Shown one piece after another: positions 7,079-12,772 of a stretch of DNA of 12,772 bases. A program made the position numbers and the translations under genes. Each line of letters starts with the position of its first letter. Position 1 is the first letter of the stretch. The stretch is from an uncultured Clostridium sp. (GTDB lineage Bacteria; Bacillota; Clostridia; Lachnospirales; Lachnospiraceae), in assembly GCA_958349075.1 (NCBI GenBank), contig CATWBR010000080.1, forward strand, positions 1 to 12,772, written 5' to 3'. The notes under the pieces were generated by a model. The model did not search any database. It saw nothing but the letters and a program-made list of their open reading frames with translations, and was not told the DNA's origin.

Positions 7079-7747
7079 ATGGAACTCTCACCTGTATTGA
7101 TTTCGCTTAAAACGGCGGTTTATTCCCTTCTCATCGTCTTTCCGGCGGGAACCGTACTGGCCTGGAAGATTATGAAGGTAAAGCGGCGGCGCCTGAAGGC
7201 AGTCCTGGACAGCATTCTGACACTCCCGCTAGTCCTTCCCCCCACGGTAGCGGGACTGTTCCTGCTCTGTCTCTTCGGGGTAAACCGGCCGCTCGGGCGT
7301 TTTTTTCTCGATGTATTCGGTGTGAAAATCGCCTTTACATTTATCTCCACCGTCATCGCCTCTGCATTTGTCTCTTTTCCGCTGATGTACCGTTCCGCAC
7401 GCGGAGCTTTTGAACAGGTGGATCCGCGGCTTTTAGATGCCGCCCGGACGCTGGGCATGAGCGAAACGGCCGTATTCTTCCGTGTGCTTCTGCCAAATTC
7501 CGTCCCGGGCCTGCTCTCGGGCAGTGTGCTTGCATTCACGAGAGGCCTCGGTGAATTCGGGGCTACCGCGATGCTGGCGGGCAATATCGCAGGAAAAACG
7601 AGGACTCTCCCGCTGGCCGTCTATTCCGAAACTGCGGCCGGGCGAATGGACATTGCATTTGTCTATGCCGGAGTCCTGCTGGTCTTTGCATTCGCCGCCC
7701 TGCTCCTGATGAGCCGCGCCGCCCAAACTGCAAAATGGAAAGATTAA
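7079..7747 (+). CDS. modB: Molybdate ABC transporter permease ModB
   Basis: 222-residue integral membrane permease of the CysTWA/ModB type, forming the channel of the molybdate importer. Hydrophobic segments lie at about 6-28, 44-66, 85-103, 147-168 and 192-212, which fits the five to six helices of ModB. The cytoplasmic EAA-type loop that docks ModC is LLDAARTLGMSETAVFFRVL (118-137), followed by LPNSVPG (138-144). GLGEFGATAMLAGN (156-169) is a typical ModB signature. The start is ATG 7079 with AAGGAGG at 7068-7074. It lies 89 nt after modA and 14 nt before modC, so modB and modC are likely co-translated at similar levels while modA may be expressed more strongly. Confidence 0.95.
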   Translation: MELSPVLISLKTAVYSLLIVFPAGTVLAWKIMKVKRRRLKAVLDSILTLPLVLPPTVAGLFLLCLFGVNRPLGRFFLDVFGVKIAFTFISTVIASAFVSFPLMYRSARGAFEQVDPRLLDAARTLGMSETAVFFRVLLPNSVPGLLSGSVLAFTRGLGEFGATAMLAGNIAGKTRTLPLAVYSETAAGRMDIAFVYAGVLLVFAFAALLLMSRAAQTAKWKD

Positions 7748-7764
7748 ACGATAAGGAGTAAATG

Positions 7765-8814
7765 ATGCTGACCGTAGATATAAAAAAAGAACTCCACGAC
7801 TTCACTCTGGAGTTCAGGCTCACACACGGCAAAGGCTGTCTGGGCATTCTTGGCCCGTCGGGCTGCGGAAAAAGTATGGGACTTAAATCCATAGCCGGTC
7901 TGGTGGAGCCCGACAGCGGCCTGATAAGGCTGGATGAGAAGACGTTCTATTCCTCATATGACCGGATCAGCTTACGGCCGCAGCTTCGAAAAACAGGCTA
8001 CCTCTTCCAGAATTACGCCCTGTTCCCCAACATGACCGTAGAGGAAAATGTAGGCGCCGGTATCAGCCGCAGAGACAAAAACCGAAGGGAAATCATTGCC
8101 GCCTCACTTAAGCGTTTCCAGTTGTCAGGTCTTGAAAAGTATTATCCGGACAAATTATCCGGCGGACAGCAGCAAAGAGCCGCCCTGGCCCGGATCCTTG
8201 CAAGCTCCCCCGCTCTTCTGTTGCTGGATGAGCCGTTTTCCGCAATGGACGCAAGCCTTAAGGAGACGCTGCGCCTGGAACTGCTCCATGTGCTGAAGGA
8301 TTATCACGGCCTCTCCATTCTTGTGACGCACGACAAGGATGAAGTCTACCAGCTCTGTGATAACCTGATTGTCATGGAACAGGGACAAATCCTCTGTTCC
8401 GGTCCCACCGGAGATATCTTTAAAAACCCGGGAGTCCGGCAGGCGGCTCTTCTGACGGGATGCCGGAACATATCGGCCATCCAAAGGCTTGGAACGCGCA
8501 GCCTCCTGGCCGTGGACTGGAATCTCACCCTTTCCACGGATAAAGATATCCCGGATACGGCAAAGGCCGTCGGCATACGCCCCCACTCCCTGATTCCGCT
8601 AAGTGAGGAGGATGCCGGCAGCCTAAGAAGTCTGCCCGGAGCAAATCTCATCCCGGTCAAAGAGCCGGTTATTTCCGCCCTGCCCTTTGAATGGGAAATC
8701 TGCCTGGAGAACGGGATCCGATGGACGCCAGGAAAAACCTCAAAAGCATCCGCCCTTCCTTCCATTCCCGCGTGGCTCCGGGTGGAACCGGAGGATTTGC
8801 TGCTGCTTTCCTAA
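7765..8814 (+). CDS. modC: Molybdate ABC transporter ATPase ModC
   Basis: 349-residue ATP-binding subunit that powers molybdate import. Numbered from the upstream ATG at 7762: Walker A GPSGCGKS (31-38), Q-loop glutamine in YLFQNYALFPN (80-90), signature LSGGQQQRAALARIL (132-146), Walker B LLLLDEP (152-158) and switch histidine in LVTHDKDEV (187-195). The C-terminal part (about 225-345) corresponds to the ModC regulatory region: LLTGCRNISAI (230-240) and GIRPHSLI (271-278) are recognisable, but a complete MOP/TOBE motif is not obvious. Two adjacent in-frame ATGs exist; the second (7765) is preferred because AAGGAG at 7753-7758 then has a six-base spacer instead of three. The TAA at 8812-8814 overlaps the stop of the convergent FAD-subunit gene, so the operon ends with no visible terminator. 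Confidence 0.95.
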   Translation: MLTVDIKKELHDFTLEFRLTHGKGCLGILGPSGCGKSMGLKSIAGLVEPDSGLIRLDEKTFYSSYDRISLRPQLRKTGYLFQNYALFPNMTVEENVGAGISRRDKNRREIIAASLKRFQLSGLEKYYPDKLSGGQQQRAALARILASSPALLLLDEPFSAMDASLKETLRLELLHVLKDYHGLSILVTHDKDEVYQLCDNLIVMEQGQILCSGPTGDIFKNPGVRQAALLTGCRNISAIQRLGTRSLLAVDWNLTLSTDKDIPDTAKAVGIRPHSLIPLSEEDAGSLRSLPGANLIPVKEPVISALPFEWEICLENGIRWTPGKTSKASALPSIPAWLRVEPEDLLLLS

Positions 8815-9731
8815 TTATTCTCCGGACATTCCACAGCACAGCCTGTACGGATCGCCGCGGCTATATCACAAATCAGTCCCTTTGCCGCACGCTCCTTATA
8901 CAGTTTTTCGGCCTCCGTAAGCTTGAGTTTTGACTCTCTCTGCCGTTTTATCCGGATATCATAAATCTGGTTTCTCAGCCTCTGCGATACACGCAGGACG
9001 GCGTCTTCATCGCCCGATGCCGCCTCAGACAATTCTTTCCCGTCAAAGGGGAGCGGCCTGACATCCACGGCCCCTGCCACCGCCCTGAGATTTTCCCTCT
9101 TTTCAGGGCATTCTCTATTTACCTCCCAGGCCGCACACATTGATATCTGAGCAATCGTCACTTCCCGTCTGCTGCCCAATTTTACAAAACAACTCTGAAG
9201 GTTGTCTTTAACCGGCAGACAGACCGCTGTAATAATCTCGCCGCAGCCCAGTTTTATTTTTCCATTTCCTCCTACGAAGTCTTCCGCTCTCACCCACCTT
9301 GTACCGGATACTCCGGCAACTTCTATTTCTCCCTCAAACAGAAATACGCAGGGCAGAATATCACCGGCCGGTGAGGCATTGGCAATGCTGCCGCACAGCG
9401 TTCCCTTATTTCGGATCTGCTGGGATCCGACTCTCCGGCACGCCATTTTAAGCGCCTGGAAGTACCTTTCAATCTGCGGATCGGCAGCAGCTTTATCGTG
9501 AGTGACCATTGCGCCGATCCTCAGCCATCCCTGTTCCAGTGTAATCTCCCTGAACGATTCTATTCCCCACAGACTCAAATAAATGTCCGGTTCTCCGCTG
9601 CTTTTGCGGAGCCTGGGCAAAAGATCCGTTCCTCCCGCCAAAACCACAGAGGCTTGCGTCAGCTCCGGAAGACATTTCAAAAGCTCCTCCTGAGTTTCGG
9701 GCTGAAGATACAAACTTGTGTAATTTGCCAT
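8811..9731 (-). CDS. Molybdenum hydroxylase FAD-binding subunit (CoxM/XdhB-like)
   Basis: 306-residue FAD subunit of an XDH/CO-dehydrogenase-family enzyme, carrying electrons from the [2Fe-2S] clusters to NAD(P)+, ferredoxin or another acceptor. It has the two FAD-pyrophosphate motifs: LAGGTDLLPRL (31-41) and IRNKGTLCGSIANASPAGD (106-124). The C-terminal CO-dehydrogenase flavoprotein domain spans about 180-285. There is no visible extra cysteine cluster of the 4-hydroxybenzoyl-CoA reductase type. The length is typical (about 290-300). The start has AGGAGGAG just upstream, and the gene begins 10 nt after the Fe-S subunit stop, so it is the last gene of the L-S-M operon. The C-terminal tail runs into the end of modC, with stop codons overlapping by four bases. 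The electron acceptor cannot be read from sequence. Confidence 0.92.
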   Translation of the reverse strand: MANYTSLYLQPETQEELLKCLPELTQASVVLAGGTDLLPRLRKSSGEPDIYLSLWGIESFREITLEQGWLRIGAMVTHDKAAADPQIERYFQALKMACRRVGSQQIRNKGTLCGSIANASPAGDILPCVFLFEGEIEVAGVSGTRWVRAEDFVGGNGKIKLGCGEIITAVCLPVKDNLQSCFVKLGSRREVTIAQISMCAAWEVNRECPEKRENLRAVAGAVDVRPLPFDGKELSEAASGDEDAVLRVSQRLRNQIYDIRIKRQRESKLKLTEAEKLYKERAAKGLICDIAAAIRTGCAVECPENN

Positions 9732-9741
9732 TTCTCTCCTC

Positions 9742-10203
9742 CTATCCGCTGATTTCCGACGCTGATTTTATCGCCGCTTTAATTTCACGGTAACCGGAAC
9801 AGCGGCAGAGATTGCCCGCTATGGCAATTTTAATTTCATCCTCATCAGGATGAGGATTCTTCATCAGCAGCGCCTTAGCGGACATAATCATCCCGCTGGT
9901 GCAGAAGCCGCATTGCACGGCGCTCTTTTTGATAAAAGCCTTCTGTATCTCGTCCATCTCCCCGTTTTTCTCCAGACCTTCTATGGTCAAAAGCCTCCCG
10001 CCCTGGAGCTGTCCGGCGACTGCCAGGCAAGAATGGATCGCCAGCCCGTTCAACACCACTGTGCAGGCGCCGCATTCACCCTCGCCGCACCCTTCCTTCG
10101 TTCCCGTCAGAAGCAAATCCTCCCGGATAAAATCAAGCAGTCTTTTTTCCCCCGGAGCCTCAAGCTCCATCGGTTCTCCGTTTAATATAAAAGTAATTTT
10201 CAT
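9742..10203 (-). CDS. Molybdenum hydroxylase [2Fe-2S] subunit (CoxS/XdhC-small type)
   Basis: 153-residue iron-sulfur subunit that passes electrons from the Mo site to FAD. An N-terminal plant-ferredoxin-like domain carries C39, C44, C47 (CGEGECGACTV) and C59. The C-terminal four-helix domain carries the second cluster: QCGFCTSGMIMS (C98, C101) and NLCRCSGY (C133, C135). All eight ligands are present and the length is standard. The start at 10203 is preferred over an in-frame GTG at 10212, because the bases around that GTG form the ribosome binding site (GAGGTG, 10215-10210 on the minus strand) with a six-base spacer. The site overlaps the stop of the large-subunit gene, implying coupled translation and equal stoichiometry. 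Confidence 0.95.
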   Translation of the reverse strand: MKITFILNGEPMELEAPGEKRLLDFIREDLLLTGTKEGCGEGECGACTVVLNGLAIHSCLAVAGQLQGGRLLTIEGLEKNGEMDEIQKAFIKKSAVQCGFCTSGMIMSAKALLMKNPHPDEDEIKIAIAGNLCRCSGYREIKAAIKSASEISG

Positions 10204-10213
10204 CAGTTTCACC

Positions 10214-12505
10214 TCATTTTTTCTGCTGCTTTACCGGATATGCCGTCCGTTTTTTCTCCAGAGCCTCCAGAATTACGGAAGGAGTCAGCGGCAATCTGGT
10301 AAGATTGGTATCCAAAGCATTATTGACAGCCGCAACAATCGCCGGAGCTACGGGCACCACAACCACCTCACCGATGGATTTGGCTCCAAAGGGTCCGCTC
10401 TGTTCCGGCTCTTCAATCAACAGTGTCTGGTAATCCGGAAGATCACAGGAATTAGCCACGTCATAATTTTTCAAATTGGTAATCAGGGTCCGGCCTGTAC
10501 GCGGATGGATTTTAATCTCCTCACATAGTGCCATTCCCATTCCCTGCTGAATCCCGCTCCCCACCTGTCCTCTGCACATATCGGGATTGATGGCTTTTCC
10601 AATGTCATGTACGGAAAGACAGTCCGCCACTCTCGTCATTCCCGTGAATGTATCCACTTCAACCTCTGTAAAATGTACGGCGGGCACTCCCGGATTGCAC
10701 TGTGCATTGATAGTATTCGCGTAGTAAATGTCGCGGCCTTCGACCCGGATTGCATGCTCAGAGACACCGGACAGCGAAATCCTTTTTTCAGGCGAGGTCT
10801 CCATATAGAACTGTCCCTCCTCATAACGGATAAAAACTTTACTGCATCCGAGCGCCCTGGCTGCCATTTCCGCCGCCATTTCAAGAATCCGCTCACAGCA
10901 TTTTTTAACGGCCTGACCAAGCGAATATACGGTTCTGCTTGCATAACAGCCGTGATCATAAAGGCTGTGTTCACTGTCTGCCTCATTTAACTCAATCTTC
11001 TCTATATTAATCTCCATCACTTCAGAGGCAATCTTTTTCATCGCCATCACGGTTCCGCAGCCATGATCATGAACCCCCACATGGATAATCAGGCTTCCGT
11101 CCTCCTGAAGTCTTGCAGCCGCCGAGGCCACATCCACACGGTAGGGATAAAAAGAACTGGTGTGAGAAAACATTGCCATACCTATTCCATACCGGTAACG
11201 TTCTTGTGCCCTGTTTTTCTCCCTGCATTCCCTTTTTCTTTCCTCCCACCGAAATGCCTCCCTGCCTTTTTGCAGACATTTCCGGAAATGGACATTCCCA
11301 ACGGAGATGGAGTGCACGATATCCTTTTCATAGGGGTCTAAGGTATTTTTCAAGCGGAATTCAACCGGATCCATCCCGATATCACGGGCCACCATATTCC
11401 AGTGATTTTCCATAAGCAGGGCGGCTTCACAGGACCCCCAGCTACGGAAACTGCCGTTGATCGGTGTATTCGTGCAGACAACGCTGCTGGAAAACCGGAT
11501 ATCCGACATCCGGTAAACTTTTCCCAATTTCTCACCGATTGTGGCCGCATAATCCCTGGATACAGTCAGATAAGCTCCCGCATCCAGCTCACAGGAAAAT
11601 GAAATCCCGACAATGGTTCCATCTTTTTTAATTTTACTCTCAACCGTTCCGTCCATACTGTGCTTCATCATTGTATTGACGATCTGTTCTTCCCGCGTAT
11701 AAACGAGCCTGACGTCCGCCCGCAAAGTCCTGGCCGCGTATGCGGTCAGAGGTTCAAGAAGCGTTTCCTGCTTTACGCCAAAGGAACCTCCCATTGGGGT
11801 CTTTATCACCCTTACCTTGGAATAAGGAAGTCCCAGGAATTCAGCAACTGTGCTTCTGACGCCGAATACGGTCTGACAGCCCGACCAGATAGTCACCTTG
11901 TCCGCCGAAGGGTCATATATCGCCCGGCAGGACTGGGTCTCCATCGTCAAATGCGTCATTCTGCCAAAATGAGACTCGCTTTTGTGGATAAAGTCGCCCT
12001 CCGCCCTGTCATAATCTCCCCGTTCATAAGAGAACGCCGGATATACATTTCCGCCTTCGTGGATGAGGAGCGTCCCCTCCTTAGCCTCCTCCACCGTCAC
12101 AGCGGCAGGAAGCTCTTCATACTCCACCCGAATCAGGGCGCATGCCTTTTTAGCCGTCTGTTCCGATGTCGCCACAACCGCTGCGACTCTCTGACCATAA
12201 AAACGTACGTGTCTGTCAAAAAGCCGTTCCTGGTTCGGCACCGTCTCCCAGGAATCCACTCTGCCTCGATCATACAGGGTCTCCGGTGTATTTTCACAGG
12301 TAAAGACAGCTTTTACTCCCGGCAGCCTGAGCGCCTCCGCGATATCCAGCGTGCGTATGATTCCGTGCGTAACCGTACCGGGTTTTAAACGCATATACAG
12401 CATTTCCCTGGTCTGCATATCGCTGCAGTATTTAAGATTTCCTATCACTTTTCCATACGCCTGATCATTTGACAATTCTTTTCCAATTACTCTGTATTCT
12501 TTCAT
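10214..12505 (-). CDS. Molybdenum hydroxylase large (molybdopterin-binding) subunit
   Basis: 763-residue catalytic subunit of the xanthine dehydrogenase/CO dehydrogenase family, hydroxylating or reducing an unidentified, probably N-heterocyclic, substrate. Domain order: N-terminal Ald_Xan_dh a/b hammerhead (about 15-135), then Mo-binding domains (about 145-745). Seen: MGGSFGVKQE (238-247); SFRSWGSCE (352-360), keeping the arginine matching bovine XDH Arg880; VGVHDHGCGT (476-485), where Gln767 of bovine XDH appears replaced by C483; DHGCYASRTVYSLGQAV (517-533); VHDIGKAINPDMCRGQVGSG (632-651); and GAKSIGE (707-713), with E713 as the catalytic-glutamate equivalent. There is no CoxL-type CSFR cysteine motif, so CO dehydrogenase is unlikely. 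The Shine-Dalgarno site is weak (GGTGA). It is first in its operon. Family assignment is firm; the substrate and any selenium dependence are unknown. Confidence 0.93.
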   Translation of the reverse strand: MKEYRVIGKELSNDQAYGKVIGNLKYCSDMQTREMLYMRLKPGTVTHGIIRTLDIAEALRLPGVKAVFTCENTPETLYDRGRVDSWETVPNQERLFDRHVRFYGQRVAAVVATSEQTAKKACALIRVEYEELPAAVTVEEAKEGTLLIHEGGNVYPAFSYERGDYDRAEGDFIHKSESHFGRMTHLTMETQSCRAIYDPSADKVTIWSGCQTVFGVRSTVAEFLGLPYSKVRVIKTPMGGSFGVKQETLLEPLTAYAARTLRADVRLVYTREEQIVNTMMKHSMDGTVESKIKKDGTIVGISFSCELDAGAYLTVSRDYAATIGEKLGKVYRMSDIRFSSSVVCTNTPINGSFRSWGSCEAALLMENHWNMVARDIGMDPVEFRLKNTLDPYEKDIVHSISVGNVHFRKCLQKGREAFRWEERKRECREKNRAQERYRYGIGMAMFSHTSSFYPYRVDVASAAARLQEDGSLIIHVGVHDHGCGTVMAMKKIASEVMEINIEKIELNEADSEHSLYDHGCYASRTVYSLGQAVKKCCERILEMAAEMAARALGCSKVFIRYEEGQFYMETSPEKRISLSGVSEHAIRVEGRDIYYANTINAQCNPGVPAVHFTEVEVDTFTGMTRVADCLSVHDIGKAINPDMCRGQVGSGIQQGMGMALCEEIKIHPRTGRTLITNLKNYDVANSCDLPDYQTLLIEEPEQSGPFGAKSIGEVVVVPVAPAIVAAVNNALDTNLTRLPLTPSVILEALEKKRTAYPVKQQKK

Positions 12506-12547
12506 TCACATCACCACTCTGCTCCCGACGACTGTCCTATTTATCTT

Positions 12548-12578
12548 TCTGTAATGAAGAATATCCTCATTCTGTCAA
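12548..12578 (-). promoter_or_regulatory. Candidate promoter of the hydroxylase operon
   Basis: On the minus strand a perfect TTGACA (12578-12573) is followed, with a 19-bp spacer, by a weak TACAGA (12553-12548). The spacer is filled by the imperfect palindrome at 12553-12571. A long spacer holding a dyad is the layout of MerR-type controlled promoters, but no regulator of that kind is visible in the window. With a normal 16-18-bp spacer no better -10 is found. Confidence 0.3.
12553..12571. repeat. 19-bp imperfect palindrome (operator-like)
   Basis: AATGAAGAATATCCTCATT reads as AATGA-R-GA-N3-TC-Y-TCATT, with seven of nine outer pairs symmetrical. Its position inside the candidate leftward promoter makes an operator plausible. 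Confidence 0.5.
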
Positions 12579-12587
12579 AAAAGCATC

Positions 12588-12613
12588 AAATTACGAGAGT
12601 TTTGCAGTAATTT
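12588..12613. repeat. 7-bp inverted repeat AAATTAC-N12-GTAATTT
   Basis: Perfect arms AAATTAC (12588-12594) and GTAATTT (12607-12613), their centres 19 bp apart, about two helical turns. This is typical of a dimeric DNA-binding protein site. It lies between the two candidate promoters. Confidence 0.55.
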
Positions 12614-12645
12614 TTGACATTTTGTCATTGCTTTCTTTTGACATT
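12612..12645. repeat. Direct repeat TTTTGACATT x2 with TGACA/TGTCA dyad
   Basis: TTTTGACATT at 12612-12621 and 12636-12645 (24-bp period). The first copy is also half of TGACA-TTT-TGTCA (12615-12627). A further TGTCA lies at 12573-12577. They flank or enter the rightward promoter. Confidence 0.6.
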
Positions 12646-12656
12646 ACTTTTATACT
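12628..12656 (+). promoter_or_regulatory. Candidate sigma-A promoter for the rightward gene
   Basis: TTGCTT (12628-12633) and TATACT (12651-12656) with a 17-bp spacer. Transcription would start near 12663, giving a leader of about 37 bases to the start at 12700. One copy of TTTTGACATT lies in the spacer and another just upstream of the -35, where a bound regulator could act. Confidence 0.5.
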
Positions 12657-12699
12657 GAAGAAAGTGATAAAAATTAGTGTTTTGGGGGAGGCCTGTAGA

Positions 12700-12772
12700 A
12701 TGAATGACAAAGATCAGTTGAAAATAAAGCTCTTGGGAGGAGATAGGGGATATACCCCGGCGGGATTTATCC
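12700..12772 (+). CDS. Start of an unidentified gene, cut by the window end
   Basis: An open frame begins at ATG 12700, eight bases after a strong GGGGGAGG (12684-12691), and stays open for 24 codons to the window edge. The visible N-terminus, MNDKDQLKIKLLGGDRGYTP followed by AGFI, carries no motif I recognise. Its divergent placement from the hydroxylase operon would suit a regulator, transporter or pathway enzyme for the same substrate, but the visible part does not decide between these. Confidence 0.6.
   Translation, partial: MNDKDQLKIKLLGGDRGYTPAGFI

Larger units (their letters stand above)
12506..12699. promoter_or_regulatory. Divergent intergenic control region
   Basis: 194 AT-rich bases between the hydroxylase operon (leftward) and the rightward gene at 12700. 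No ORF or RNA gene is seen. It contains a 19-bp imperfect palindrome (12553-12571), a 7-bp inverted repeat with a 12-nt gap (12588-12613), a TGACA-TTT-TGTCA dyad (12615-12627) and a 10-bp direct repeat TTTTGACATT (12612-12621, 12636-12645). Candidate promoters are given separately. Such density suggests binding of one or more regulators controlling both directions. Confidence 0.6.

Noticed and set aside
9899..10528. 209-codon plus-strand frame across the Fe-S subunit and the end of the large subunit.
   Set aside because: It crosses the junction of two well-supported minus-strand genes and its sequence is a compositional shadow.
11660..12388. 242-codon plus-strand frame inside the hydroxylase large-subunit gene.
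   Set aside because: It lies antisense to strongly conserved XDH motifs, has no domain, and is not preceded by a convincing ribosome binding site.
10214..12505. Aerobic-type CO dehydrogenase large subunit (CoxL).
   Set aside because: The CoxL active-site cysteine loop (CSFR type) is missing; the corresponding segment reads GSFRSWG.
12638..12656. TTGACA (12638-12643) used as -35 for TATACT (12651-12656).
   Set aside because: The spacer would be only 7 bp, too short for a promoter; TTGCTT at 12628-12633 gives 17 bp.
1..12772. Insertion sequences, CRISPR arrays, tRNA or rRNA genes.
   Set aside because: No transposase, terminal inverted repeats, regularly spaced repeats or tRNA-like folds were noticed.

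Overview
The window reads as one molybdenum-enzyme locus from a low-redox, fermentative Gram-positive bacterium, most likely a member of the Clostridia (Lachnospiraceae-like). This is inferred from the strong AGGAGG-type ribosome binding sites, the lipoprotein-type molybdate-binding protein, the gene set, and the style of the MoaA, MOSC and XdhC proteins. No species is claimed.

The left two thirds (68-8814, + strand) is a tightly packed run of ten genes with start/stop overlaps or very short gaps, probably one operon. In order: a MocA-type nucleotidyltransferase; a second MocA-like domain fused to a ModE-type winged helix; an XdhC/CoxI-type maturation factor; a molybdopterin-binding (MoeA/MogA-fold) protein with a Cys-rich tail; MoaC; radical-SAM MoaA; a MOSC-MogA fusion; then the molybdate ABC transporter ModA-ModB-ModC. 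Together these cover molybdate import, the first steps of pterin synthesis, molybdate handling at the pterin, cytidylylation and sulfuration. moaD, moaE, moeB and a canonical MoeA are not in the window.

The right third (8811-12505, - strand) is a three-gene operon for one molybdenum hydroxylase of the xanthine dehydrogenase/CO dehydrogenase family: the molybdopterin-binding large subunit, the 2x[2Fe-2S] subunit and the FAD subunit. Its substrate cannot be read from sequence. The two operons converge with stop codons overlapping by 4 nt, leaving no room for a terminator between them.

At the far right, a 194-nt AT-rich intergenic region (12506-12699) separates the hydroxylase operon from a divergent gene that runs off the window. 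This region carries several dyads and direct repeats and a plausible promoter in each direction.

The most unusual items are the MocA-like/ModE-helix fusion with an eroded catalytic loop (a possible cofactor-sensing regulator), substitutions at two active-site positions of the hydroxylase, the alternative RNA stems between modA and modB, and the dense operator-like symmetry in the divergent promoter region.
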